Position numbers and translations under genes: made by a program. Under the pieces are notes generated by a model. The model was not told where the DNA came from and searched no databases. It saw only the letters and a program-made list of their open reading frames with translations. From CAZJRB01 sp964547995 (GTDB taxonomy: Bacteria; Planctomycetota; Planctomycetia; Pirellulales; Thermoguttaceae): a stretch of DNA of 64,000 nucleotides. Positions 32,999 to 41,543 of the stretch are shown in pieces. The DNA is taken from assembly GCA_964547995.1 (NCBI GenBank), contig CAZJRB010000004.1, forward strand, positions 70,311 to 134,310. The letters are read 5' to 3'. Every line of letters starts with the position of its first letter. Position 1 is the first letter of the stretch.

Positions 32999-33832
32999 AT
33001 GGCAAAGCACTTCGTGGAAATGATTCAAGAACACCACGTGATCGTGCAGGCGCTCGTCGCCACGCTCTTCACGTGGTTTATGACCGCGGCCGGGGCAGCC
33101 GCGGTTTTTTTCACCAAGCGATTCAACCAGAAGATCATGGACGGGATGCTGGGGCTGGCAGCGGGAGTCATGATCGCCGCCAGCTACTGGTCCCTGTTGG
33201 CGCCGGCCATTGAAATGTCCGAGGGCGGTTGGGTCCCGAGTTGGGTCCCGGCGACGGTCGGCTTTCTGGCCGGCGGTCTCTGCTTGTACGTCGTCGACAA
33301 AATACTCCCCCACCTTCACCCCGGGCTGGACATTTCCCAGGCGGAAGGCATCAAAACCTCATGGCAGCGGAGCGTCCTGCTGGTCTCGGCGATTACGCTG
33401 CACAACATTCCCGAGGGGCTCGCCGTGGGTGTGGCGTTCGGCGCAGTTGCACACGCCGCACCCGAAATGGTGCAGGAAATGACCCTTGGCGCCGTCGCAC
33501 TGGCGATCGGGATCGGCATTCAGAACTTTCCCGAAGGGATGGCCGTCTCCATGCCGCTTCGGCGCGAAGGCATGGGGCGGTTTCGGGCCTTCATGTACGG
33601 CCAGGCATCCGGCGTGGTGGAACCGCTCGCCGGCGTGCTGGGCGCCTGGCTCGTGTTGACCATGACCCCGCTGTTGCCTTATGCCCTGGCCTTTGCCGCC
33701 GGCGCCATGATCTTCGTCGTGATCGAGGAGCTTATCCCCGAATCGCAACAAAACGGCTACGGCGATTTCGCAACGCTCGGAACCCTCTTCGGGTTCACGA
33801 TCATGATGATTCTCGACGTAGCACTCGGGTAA
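32999..33832 (+). CDS. ZIP-family metal transporter
   Basis: A 277-residue integral membrane protein with about eight helices. The metal-path motifs are HNIPEGLAVGVAFG in helix IV and QNFPEGMAVSMPL in helix V; EELIPESQ sits near the end. The family imports or moves Zn, Fe or Mn. Between rubredoxin and cydA, a role in iron or manganese supply for the redox enzymes is plausible, but selectivity cannot be read. Confidence 0.9.
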   Translation: MAKHFVEMIQEHHVIVQALVATLFTWFMTAAGAAAVFFTKRFNQKIMDGMLGLAAGVMIAASYWSLLAPAIEMSEGGWVPSWVPATVGFLAGGLCLYVVDKILPHLHPGLDISQAEGIKTSWQRSVLLVSAITLHNIPEGLAVGVAFGAVAHAAPEMVQEMTLGAVALAIGIGIQNFPEGMAVSMPLRREGMGRFRAFMYGQASGVVEPLAGVLGAWLVLTMTPLLPYALAFAAGAMIFVVIEELIPESQQNGYGDFATLGTLFGFTIMMILDVALG

Positions 33833-33847
33833 CAAGGGAGACATGCC

Positions 33848-35188
33848 GTGGATCTCGACCCGTTGTGGCTGTCGCGTTTGCAATTTGCCCTGACCATCGG
33901 GTTCCATTTCCTGTTTCCGCCGCTGACGATCGGGCTGGCCTGGCTATTGGTGATCGTCGAAGGGATCGGCTGGCGGCGGGGCGATGAGGACTATGTCCGA
34001 GCAGGCAAGTTCTTCGCGAAGATTCTCGGCCTGACGTTCGTGGTTGGTGTCGCCACGGGGATTGTCATGGAATTCCAGTTCGGCACGAACTGGGCCGAAT
34101 ACTCGAAGTTCGTCGGAGATATCTTCGGCGCGCCGCTGGCCATCGAAGCCATCTTCGCGTTCTTTCTCGAATCGACCTTCCTGGCACTGTACCTGTTCGG
34201 GCGCGACAAGGTCTCCAAGGGCGTCCACTGGCTTTCGTGCCTGATTGTCGCAATTGGCTCGACGCTCTCGGCGTTCTGGATCATCGTGGCCAACTCCTGG
34301 CAGCAGACCCCGGCCGGCTACACCATCCGGAACGGGCGAGCCGAGTTGGACGGCTTCGCGGCGGCCGTGTTCAACCCTTCCACGTCCATTCGTTTTCTCC
34401 ACGTCTTCACGGCGTGCCTGATTGCCGGCGCGTTCTTCATGGCCGGCATCTCGGCGTATCTGCTGCTGAAGGACAAGACCTCGGAAGTCGCCCGCAAGAC
34501 GCTGAAAATCTCGTTGGTCGTCGCATTTCTCGCGTCCCTGGCGGCATTGTTCCCGACCGGACATCACCATGCCCAGGAAGTCGCTCAGTGGCAACCGGAG
34601 AAACTAGCGGCCATGGAAGGGCTTATTAAGGGGCAAGAAAATGCGCCGCTGACGATGTTCGGGGTACCGAAGGAAAACCCGCCGAAGCTGGACTATGCCG
34701 TTGGAATCCCCGGTATGCTGAGTTGGCTCGCCTTCGGCGAGATGGACCACTACGTTGCGGGCATGGAAGATTTCCCCGAAGATGAGCGGCCGCCGATGGT
34801 GATAACATTCCTTTCCTTTCATGCGATGGTGGGGCTCGGGTCTTTCTTCATTGGGTTTACCTCGCTGGGTATTCTCCTGCTGATATGCAAGAGACTCTAT
34901 GGGGCTTGGTGGTACTTGTGGTTGCTGGTGCTGGCGATTCCGTTGCCGCTTGCGGCGTGCGAAGTCGGGTGGATCACCGCAGAGGTCGGCCGCCAGCCTT
35001 GGGTCGTCTACCGGTTGTTGAGAACGGCCGATGCGTTTTCGACCAACGTCAGCGGCGGCGAAATCCTATTCTCGATCATCATGTTCGGATTGATCTATCT
35101 GGTCCTCGGCGCCCTGTACCTGTTCATCCTGGTAAGGAAAGTCCGGCGCGGCCCTGAAACATCCGCCGGCGAGGAGACGCAACCATGA
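33848..35188 (+). CDS. cydA: Cytochrome bd oxidase subunit I
   Basis: A 446-residue membrane subunit that binds the three hemes of the bd oxidase. The heme ligand His of RLQFALTIGFHFLFPP is H20. GTNWAEYSKFVGDIFGAPLA, GHHHAQEVAQWQPEKLAAME and GWITAEVGRQPWVVY (quinol-site and heme b558/b595 regions) are visible. The Q-loop is short. The start is GTG, with GGGAG 7 bases before it. Cytochrome bd has high oxygen affinity and tolerates sulfide, NO and peroxide, which suits an oxygen-scavenging anaerobe. The stop overlaps the cydB start. Confidence 0.96.
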   Translation: MDLDPLWLSRLQFALTIGFHFLFPPLTIGLAWLLVIVEGIGWRRGDEDYVRAGKFFAKILGLTFVVGVATGIVMEFQFGTNWAEYSKFVGDIFGAPLAIEAIFAFFLESTFLALYLFGRDKVSKGVHWLSCLIVAIGSTLSAFWIIVANSWQQTPAGYTIRNGRAELDGFAAAVFNPSTSIRFLHVFTACLIAGAFFMAGISAYLLLKDKTSEVARKTLKISLVVAFLASLAALFPTGHHHAQEVAQWQPEKLAAMEGLIKGQENAPLTMFGVPKENPPKLDYAVGIPGMLSWLAFGEMDHYVAGMEDFPEDERPPMVITFLSFHAMVGLGSFFIGFTSLGILLLICKRLYGAWWYLWLLVLAIPLPLAACEVGWITAEVGRQPWVVYRLLRTADAFSTNVSGGEILFSIIMFGLIYLVLGALYLFILVRKVRRGPETSAGEETQP

Positions 35189-36204
35189 TGGACCTGAACA
35201 CCACGTGGTTCTTGCTGATCGGCGTGTTGCTGACCGGCTACGCCGTTCTCGACGGTTTCGATTTGGGCGTCGGCGTGCTGCACCTCTTTGCCACCGACGA
35301 GCGGCAGCGGAGGATCAACCTCGCAGCGATCGGGCCGGTGTGGGACGGGAACGAAGTCTGGCTGCTGACCGCCGGCGGGGCCATGTTCGCCGCTTTTCCA
35401 CCCGTCTACGCAACCGTCTTCAGCGGGTTCTACACGGCATTCATGCTCCTGTTGTTTGCCCTGATTTTCCGCGCGGTTTCGATCGAATTCCGCGGGCAAG
35501 TCGACGGCCCCCGCTGGCGAAGATTCTGGGACCGGACCTTCGGGCTGGGCAGCCTGGCGCCGGCCGTCCTCTTCGGCGTGGCGATCGGCAACGTCCTTCG
35601 CGGCTTGCCCATCGGGGCGGACGGGAGTCTTCACGTATCGTTTTTCGCCCTGCTGAATCCATATTCGCTTCTTATTGGCCTGCTCAGCCTGGCCATGTTC
35701 GTCATGCACGGAGCCGTCTACCTTGCGGCAAGAACCGACGGCGAACTCCAAAAGCGGATGGCCCGTTGGGCCACTGGTGCGTGGGCGGGGTTTCTCATAC
35801 TCTACGTGGTAGCCACCGTGGCAACGGTTTTCGTCTCGCCCTTCCTGTTTGAGCCGATCCCGCACAATCTGCTGGCGTGGGGTCTTTGTTTACTTCTATT
35901 GGGGGCGGTTGTCTCGATTCCAGTGATGGTTCGAGCTGGGAGATTTGTGCTTGCCTTCTTGGCATCCGCTGCAACAATAGGATCAATGATCGGCCTGATG
36001 GGTGTGAGCCTCTACCCAAGAATGGTTCCCTCCAGCATTGATCCGGTCAACAGTCTTAATATCTACGACGATTCCTCCACACAACGCACGCTGACCGTGA
36101 TGCTGGTCGTCGCCCTGGTTGGCATGCCGCTGGTGATCGGATATACCGCTTATGTTTATAAAGTGTTCATGGGGAAGATAGTAATCCCGAAAGACGGCTA
36201 TTGA
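35185..36204 (+). CDS. cydB: Cytochrome bd oxidase subunit II
   Basis: A 339-residue, eight- or nine-helix subunit. The family start WFLLIGVLLTGYAVLDGFDL followed by IGPVWDGNEVWLLTAGGAMF is intact, along with FRAVSIEFRGQ. The ATG overlaps the cydA stop (ATGA), so translation is coupled. No cydX or cydDC genes are adjacent. Confidence 0.96.
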   Translation: MMDLNTTWFLLIGVLLTGYAVLDGFDLGVGVLHLFATDERQRRINLAAIGPVWDGNEVWLLTAGGAMFAAFPPVYATVFSGFYTAFMLLLFALIFRAVSIEFRGQVDGPRWRRFWDRTFGLGSLAPAVLFGVAIGNVLRGLPIGADGSLHVSFFALLNPYSLLIGLLSLAMFVMHGAVYLAARTDGELQKRMARWATGAWAGFLILYVVATVATVFVSPFLFEPIPHNLLAWGLCLLLLGAVVSIPVMVRAGRFVLAFLASAATIGSMIGLMGVSLYPRMVPSSIDPVNSLNIYDDSSTQRTLTVMLVVALVGMPLVIGYTAYVYKVFMGKIVIPKDGY

Positions 36205-36279
36205 TGGTGACTTCAAACCCGTTTCAGTTTCCTAACGTTCGTGGTAAATGGGAAATATCAGTTAATTGGAGGTGGTACG

Positions 36280-37626
36280 ATGGATAACACCCGTGTTTTG
36301 CGAAGCGGCCTCTGGCTGGCAGTGGTCTGCTTCGCGCTGCTTGGGGCAACCTTGCCCCAAGCGGACCCGGCCGAGGAGCCCGATCGAGACGTGCCGCGAG
36401 ACGCACTCGGGGCGGCGAGTCCTGAGTATCAGCAGGAAGCACTCGCCAAGCTGATGCCCGAACAGGACGTGGGCAAAGCACCCAAGGGTTTCGACCCGGT
36501 CATTTGGAGCGCGTTTGTGCCGGAGGACAACGCCCTGACCCCGCAGCGCGTAGCCTTGGGCCGCAAGCTCTACTTCGACAAGCGTTTGTCGGATGACGGC
36601 AGCGTCTCCTGCGCAACCTGCCACGACGTAACCCGGGGATTTACCGATCAGCTTGCGGTCTCCAAGGGAATCGGTGGGCAGCTCGGCAAGCGCAACGCGC
36701 CGACGACGTTGAACGCAGTCCTACTACAAACCCTGTTTTGGGACGGCCGCTCGCCTACCCTGGACCACCAGGCCAGGCAGCCGATCCTGAACCCGGTGGA
36801 GATGGGAATGGCCGATGAAGCGACCGCTATGAAGGCCATCAGCAACGATCCCGAGTACCAGAAGATGTTCAAGGAAGCCTATGGCCGGGATATGAACTAT
36901 GAAGATCTTGGTCGGGCGATCGGCGCCTTCGAGCGTACACTGGTCTTTGTAGATTCCCCCTTCCGGCGGTTTCTCGCCGGCGATAACCAAGCCGTTTCGG
37001 CCGAGGCCCGTGCCGGATTCGAGTTGTTTAACGGCAAGGCCCGATGCGCGGCCTGCCACCCCATGAGTCCGTCCAACCCGTTGGGTACCGATAATCGGTT
37101 CCATAACGTCGGCGTCTCAGCTCGACACCAGGACTTCGAAGCCTTGGGGCGGCAAGCGATTCAGCTCCTCCAAAAGGACCCGTCGGAACAAAAACTGGAT
37201 GAGTTGGCTGTGGGTACCGACCTGAGCGAGTTGGGACGGTTCATGGTAACCCGTAACCGGGTCGACATGGGTTCGTTCCGCACCCCGCTGATCCTCAACA
37301 TCGGCATCACGCCCCCCTACATGCACGACGGCTCGCTGGCAACGCTGTGGGATGTGATCGACCACTACAACAAGGGCGGCGAGGCAAACCCGTTTCTCGA
37401 CGGCGGCATCGAGCCCTTGGCCCTGACCGAAAAAGAAATCGACCAGTTGGTGGCCTTCCTGTTCACGCTGACCGACGTCCGTTTTGCGGAGGAAAACCAG
37501 CGGCAGTTCGAGCAGCAGCAGGCTGCGGCTATGAAGAATCGACCCATTCGAGACGAGGCGATAGCCAACCGTCAAACCCTGCCCTTCGAGCGCCGGGTGA
37601 TGGGAACAAAGAACACCGATCAGTAA
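36280..37626 (+). CDS. Di-heme cytochrome c peroxidase (CcpA/MauG family)
   Basis: A 448-residue exported protein with a signal peptide (LRSGLWLAVVCFALLGATLP). Two c-type heme sites: CATCH (111-115) and CAACH (256-260). ALGRKLYFDKRLSDDGSVSC and FRTPLILNIGITPPYMHDGS are typical of the family, the latter carrying the Met that may ligate the high-potential heme. It reduces hydrogen peroxide in the periplasm with electrons from a small cytochrome. GGAGGTGG supports ATG 36280. A cytochrome c lipoprotein gene two genes downstream is the obvious donor candidate. Confidence 0.93.
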   Translation: MDNTRVLRSGLWLAVVCFALLGATLPQADPAEEPDRDVPRDALGAASPEYQQEALAKLMPEQDVGKAPKGFDPVIWSAFVPEDNALTPQRVALGRKLYFDKRLSDDGSVSCATCHDVTRGFTDQLAVSKGIGGQLGKRNAPTTLNAVLLQTLFWDGRSPTLDHQARQPILNPVEMGMADEATAMKAISNDPEYQKMFKEAYGRDMNYEDLGRAIGAFERTLVFVDSPFRRFLAGDNQAVSAEARAGFELFNGKARCAACHPMSPSNPLGTDNRFHNVGVSARHQDFEALGRQAIQLLQKDPSEQKLDELAVGTDLSELGRFMVTRNRVDMGSFRTPLILNIGITPPYMHDGSLATLWDVIDHYNKGGEANPFLDGGIEPLALTEKEIDQLVAFLFTLTDVRFAEENQRQFEQQQAAAMKNRPIRDEAIANRQTLPFERRVMGTKNTDQ

Positions 37627-37642
37627 CAAGGAGCGATCCACG

Positions 37643-38761
37643 ATGGCTATTCATAAGAGCGTCGAAACCAAGTATATGGAGGAGCGCCGTGAGCTGTTCC
37701 GCGGAATGCGGAACCTCGACCGCCGCTCTTTCCTGAAGGTGTCGGCGGCGGCCTTGGGTGCAACCGCCGGCCTGGCCGCGCCGCATTCGTTCACACCCGT
37801 GAGCGTGGCGCAAGACGCCGAGGGCTCGGACGCGAATCCGGCCTTCCGCTTCGCCTATATTTCCGACTCGCACCTCTACGAGAAAGAGGTTAATGACCGT
37901 TTCGTGCGGGGGCTGTTGCGCGCCGTCGACGACGTCAACAACCTCGACCCGCAGCCCGACTTTGTGTTCTACGGAGGTGACCTGGCCCAGCTCGGCCAAG
38001 TCAAGGAACTTGAACTGGGCTCGGAGATCCTCAAGAACCTCAAGGCCCCTCTGAGGATCATGGTCGGAGAGCACGACTGGTATCTCGACATGGGCGAGAA
38101 GTGGCAGGAGCTGTTCGGCGAGCCGACCTACTCCTTCGACCATAAGGGAGTCCACTTTGTGGTGCTCAACAGCGTGGTGGAAAAGGATTTCTGGACCGGG
38201 CGCGGGCTAACGCCCATGCAGCGCATGAAGACGGTGGCCGGCCTGGATAACGGGCTGCAAAGCCCCTTCACCGTGGGCGAACCGCAGCGGAAATGGCTCG
38301 AAGAGGATCTGGCCAAGGTGCCGGACGACGGCCGTGTGATCGTCTTCTCCCACTCGCCGCTGTACAAACTGTACAAACCGTGGAACTTCTGGACCGACGA
38401 TGCCGAGGAAGTCCAGGCGATTCTCCGGCGGTTCAAGCAGGTGGTGGTGATCCACGGCCATACCCACCAGTTGTTGACCAACCGCATCGGAAACATCTAC
38501 TTCCATGGGTTGCTGTCGACAGCCTGGCCTTGGCCGTATGCCCCCGAAGGGATGCCCAAACTGACTATCGAGATGAGCCGACCCGATCCGTTCAATCCCA
38601 ACGACGGATGTGGCGACGGCGAGGTGCAGGTGCATCCGGACGGCCTGGTGGACAAAATCTATAACCTGTGGAACCGCAATCCGATTACCGTCAGCAGGAC
38701 TTACATGGCCAGCATGGGCAAACAGGATGTGCCGCCGAAGCCCAACCGGCCGAGCTACTAA
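37643..38761 (+). CDS. Tat-exported metallophosphoesterase
   Basis: A 372-residue calcineurin-like phosphoesterase. A twin-arginine signal (LDRRSFLKVSAAALGATAGL, R27-R28) predicts folded export. Metal-binding motifs in order: YISDSHLYE (DxH), VFYGGDLAQ (GD), MVGEHDWY (the usual GNHD with Glu for Asn), FSHSPLYK and IHGHTHQLLT. The substrate is unknown. It lies 16 bases from the di-heme peroxidase and 21 from the cytochrome c gene, an operon linking it to periplasmic peroxide chemistry in an undefined way. Confidence 0.88.
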   Translation: MAIHKSVETKYMEERRELFRGMRNLDRRSFLKVSAAALGATAGLAAPHSFTPVSVAQDAEGSDANPAFRFAYISDSHLYEKEVNDRFVRGLLRAVDDVNNLDPQPDFVFYGGDLAQLGQVKELELGSEILKNLKAPLRIMVGEHDWYLDMGEKWQELFGEPTYSFDHKGVHFVVLNSVVEKDFWTGRGLTPMQRMKTVAGLDNGLQSPFTVGEPQRKWLEEDLAKVPDDGRVIVFSHSPLYKLYKPWNFWTDDAEEVQAILRRFKQVVVIHGHTHQLLTNRIGNIYFHGLLSTAWPWPYAPEGMPKLTIEMSRPDPFNPNDGCGDGEVQVHPDGLVDKIYNLWNRNPITVSRTYMASMGKQDVPPKPNRPSY

Positions 38762-38782
38762 CAACGGGCAAGGAGACGAACC

Positions 38783-39565
38783 ATGTACCAAACGTTGATG
38801 TCTCATCGTGGCAACCGCGCCCTTTTGGGCGCCCATTGTCTGTTGCTGGCCGCGCTCTTGGTCGGTTGTGGCCAAGAAACAAGACCTCGCGGGACGGCAA
38901 CCGGAGACGCCTCGGAGGATTTGGAGAAGCAGTCACAAGCCGCTCCCGACGATAGCCCGTCGGACGCCGCTTCGACGACGGCCCCATTGCAGCCGGTCCC
39001 GGTAGAGAAGGCCGTAGAGCTTCCATCGTGTGATGGCGAGAACACCGTCACGGTTTCCGGGGAACTGGCTGGCCAGCCCCTGGCCGACGCCCTGATGGAC
39101 CAGTGGAAACGAGACCATCCAGAACGCGACTGGGTCGCTGAAGAAAAGAAGGCACACGCCTTTAAGCCGCCGGCCGATAACTCGGACCTGCTCAAGGGCG
39201 ATCAGGGCAAAGGACACGCCTACGGCAACTACACCGAGCGCGATATCCTGATCTGGACCCGAGAGACCGAGAAGTTTGTGGCCGAGGGCTCTCGGATCTT
39301 TCACAGTGCCGACGAGCTGGGCAGCACCATCGGCGTTTCCTGTGACATGTGCCATCCACATGCGGCGAACACCCACCCGGAAACGTATCCCAAGTTCCAG
39401 ACGCAGTTGGGCCGCGTCGTGTTGCTGCGCGACATGATCGACTGGTGTATCGAGAATCCGGTCCGCGGCGAGCACCTGGATCCCAACGGCCCGGAGATGC
39501 GGGCGTTGGAGGCCTACATCATGGCGCAGCGCAAAGGGGTTCAGATGAATTACGGGAAACACTAA
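38783..39565 (+). CDS. Cytochrome c lipoprotein, single heme
   Basis: A 260-residue protein. The N-terminus has a lipoprotein signal (LLLAALLVGCGQE, C29). A Ser/Ala/Asp-rich linker (about 35-65) leads to a C-terminal heme domain with one CDMCH motif. The surrounding CHPHAANTHPETYPKFQTQL, DWCIENPVRGEHL and EMRALEAYIMAQR recall SoxA-type cytochromes, where a downstream Met or Cys ligates the iron. Likely passes electrons to the di-heme peroxidase of the same operon. No thiosulfate-oxidation genes are near, so a Sox role is not supported. Confidence 0.78.
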   Translation: MYQTLMSHRGNRALLGAHCLLLAALLVGCGQETRPRGTATGDASEDLEKQSQAAPDDSPSDAASTTAPLQPVPVEKAVELPSCDGENTVTVSGELAGQPLADALMDQWKRDHPERDWVAEEKKAHAFKPPADNSDLLKGDQGKGHAYGNYTERDILIWTRETEKFVAEGSRIFHSADELGSTIGVSCDMCHPHAANTHPETYPKFQTQLGRVVLLRDMIDWCIENPVRGEHLDPNGPEMRALEAYIMAQRKGVQMNYGKH

Positions 39566-39713
39566 CGCTACCCGGGCGCGGCCCGAGAGCCGGTGTTGCA
39601 AAAGCACGGCATAAGCGAAGAGACACGGGGACGCCATGTTTGATCTGTGCCGCAGGTTTTATGCCGCGGCTTCGGATTTTCCCAATAGTTAAACGATTCG
39701 AAAGGAACCATCC

Positions 39714-40181
39714 ATGAAAAGGCGACAATTTCTATCAGCAGCAGGTATCACCGCCGGAACCGTCATCGCCGGCGCGGCAACCGCAGCGGCCAAGAGCCGC
39801 CCGGCCGAAAAACGGTCGCAGGTCTACAAGTGCCAGAAGTGCAACACAATCGTCGAAATCCTCGTGCCGGGGAGACCGTCGCTGGTCCACTGCGGCGTGC
39901 CGATGGAGCTGGTGGAAGAACAAACGGCCCCCGCGGCCGAGAACAAGCACGTCCCGGTGATCGAGAAAATCGACGGCGGCTACAAGGTCAAGGTCGGCAG
40001 CTCGCCTCATCCCATGACCGACGGACACTACATCATGTGGATCGACCTGATCGCCGACGGCAAGACCCACCGCCAGCACCTCAAACCCGGCGGCATGCCT
40101 GAAGCAACCTTCCTCATCGAGGCCAAGGAAGTCGCGGCACGGGAATACTGCAACCTGCACGGGCTCTGGAAGGATAAATAG
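39714..40181 (+). CDS. Tat-exported desulfoferrodoxin-like superoxide reductase
   Basis: A 155-residue paralogue of the protein at 28870 with an added twin-arginine leader (MKRRQFLSAAGITAGTVIAG), predicting export of the folded iron protein. The catalytic center II is complete: H79 (NKHVPVIEKI), H99 and H105 (SPHPMTDGHYIMW), C146 and H149 (CNLHGLW). In center I the normal CC pair is changed: C40 and C43 (CQKCN) are kept, but the adjacent pair is H59-C60 (LVHCGVPM), so one iron ligand Cys is replaced by His. It follows the peroxidase, phosphoesterase and cytochrome genes. Superoxide reduction outside the membrane is the inferred task. Confidence 0.9.
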   Translation: MKRRQFLSAAGITAGTVIAGAATAAAKSRPAEKRSQVYKCQKCNTIVEILVPGRPSLVHCGVPMELVEEQTAPAAENKHVPVIEKIDGGYKVKVGSSPHPMTDGHYIMWIDLIADGKTHRQHLKPGGMPEATFLIEAKEVAAREYCNLHGLWKDK

Positions 40182-40265
40182 CCGCGACGAGCAAACGATT
40201 GCCCCGTCAAAAGGAGGCTGGTTCGCCGGCTTGCCATGCCGCAGTCGATCCGTTAGATTGCTCTC

Positions 40266-40757
40266 ATGTCCACACGCGACGATGAACGCACGCTGACATT
40301 CAGTCCGATCGGGGTCATCCACACCCCGTTTCACGGGGCAACCGGTACGCCGATCCAAACCGCGTTCGCCGAGGGGGCGGAGGGACAGGTCGAGGTCCGC
40401 GACGAGGTGGCCGAAGGGCTGAAAGACCTTGAGGGCTTCGAGCGGATATGGTTGATCTATGCTTTCGACCGGGCAAGCGATGCGCGGCTGCTGGTTATCC
40501 CGTATCGCGACACGGTCCACCGGGGGGTGTTTTCCACCCGGGCGCCGTGCCGACCCAATCCGATCGGGCTCTCTTGTGTCCGGTTGATCCGCATCGAAGG
40601 CAACGTCCTCCATGTCCGCAACGTGGATATGCTGGATGGAACGCCGCTTTTGGACATCAAACCCTACGCGCCGCGATTCGACCATTTTCAGGTGGACCGG
40701 TGCGGCTGGCTCGACCGGTCGGACGACCACCGCGTTGCGGACGACCGGTTCGAGTAA
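40266..40757 (+). CDS. trmO: TrmO/TsaA-family tRNA methyltransferase
   Basis: A 163-residue single-domain protein. It shows the YaeB/TsaA signature: FSPIGVIHTPF, then GFERIWLIYAFDRA, then RGVFSTRAPCRPNPIGLSCV, and finally MLDGTPLLDIKPYAPRFD. The family uses SAM to N6-methylate t6A37 in some tRNAs, and many bacterial members have been annotated only by similarity. It is shorter than E. coli TrmO and lacks its C-terminal extension. Flanked by Tat-exported redox genes; no functional link is evident. Confidence 0.88.
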   Translation: MSTRDDERTLTFSPIGVIHTPFHGATGTPIQTAFAEGAEGQVEVRDEVAEGLKDLEGFERIWLIYAFDRASDARLLVIPYRDTVHRGVFSTRAPCRPNPIGLSCVRLIRIEGNVLHVRNVDMLDGTPLLDIKPYAPRFDHFQVDRCGWLDRSDDHRVADDRFE

Positions 40758-40813
40758 CATTGTGACTTTCATCTCTTGAAAAATGGGAAACCGATATCGA
40801 GGAGGAAACGACC

Positions 40814-41521
40814 ATGGCAACCGATGTGACACGTCGAGAGTTCTTGGGAAAAGCGGGCATTGCAGGCGCGGCGGGTACGGGGCTGGCGATGGCCGCCGCG
40901 GAAACCCGGGCCGCCGAGGCAAAACCCGTCAAAATCATCGCCGTTTGTTGCAGCCCACGCAAAGGCAAGTCCACCGCGACTGCCCTGGGGGTGTGTCTCG
41001 ACGCCGCCAAGGAAGCAGGCCCGAAAATCGCCGTCGAGTTGATTGAGCTGGCGGGCATGGAGATCGACGGTTCGCTTGCGGCGGGAATTCCTTTGGAACC
41101 GGGCCGGAAGGACGATTTCCCCGCCCTCGTGCCGAAGCTCGCCGATCCGCAGGTCGGCGGGATCATCGTCGGCACCCCGGTCTACTTCGGCAACATGAGC
41201 TCGCTTTGCAAAGCGTTTCTCGATCGTTGTATCGTTTTCCGGAAGAACAAGTTCGCCCTGGCGAACAAAGTCGGCGGGGTGCTGGCGGTCGGCGGGTGCC
41301 GCAACGGCGGACAGGAAATGACGATCCGTTCGGTCCAAACCGCCCTGATGTGCCAGGAGATGATCCTTGTCGGCGACGGGCAGCCGGGCGCCCACTTCGG
41401 CGCAACCGTCTGGAACGACAAGAACGTCGGCGACGTGACGAAGGATGCGTTCGGCATGGGGACGGCAAAAAATCTCGGCCGCCGCGTTGCCGAGGTCGCG
41501 ATGCGCTGCCGTGCCCGCTGA
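40814..41521 (+). CDS. Tat-exported flavodoxin-fold (NADPH-dependent FMN reductase-like) protein
   Basis: A 235-residue protein. The twin-arginine signal is TRREFLGKAGIAGAAGTGLA. The mature part starts with the FMN-binding loop IIAVCCSPRKGKSTATALGV, then GGIIVGTPVYFGNMSSLCKA and VGGVLAVGGCRNGGQEMTIR, as in the iron-sulfur flavoprotein/FMN reductase family. The compact Cys motif of iron-sulfur flavoproteins is not evident. Export of an FMN protein is uncommon; it could serve electron transfer to the exported superoxide reductase. This is inference from position. Confidence 0.82.
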   Translation: MATDVTRREFLGKAGIAGAAGTGLAMAAAETRAAEAKPVKIIAVCCSPRKGKSTATALGVCLDAAKEAGPKIAVELIELAGMEIDGSLAAGIPLEPGRKDDFPALVPKLADPQVGGIIVGTPVYFGNMSSLCKAFLDRCIVFRKNKFALANKVGGVLAVGGCRNGGQEMTIRSVQTALMCQEMILVGDGQPGAHFGATVWNDKNVGDVTKDAFGMGTAKNLGRRVAEVAMRCRAR

Positions 41522-41543
41522 CGTGCCGGATCCGAACTGTGCC

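Noticed and set aside
38783..39565. SoxA assignment for the cytochrome c lipoprotein
   Set aside because: Only one heme motif and local resemblance; no soxXYZB genes nearby.
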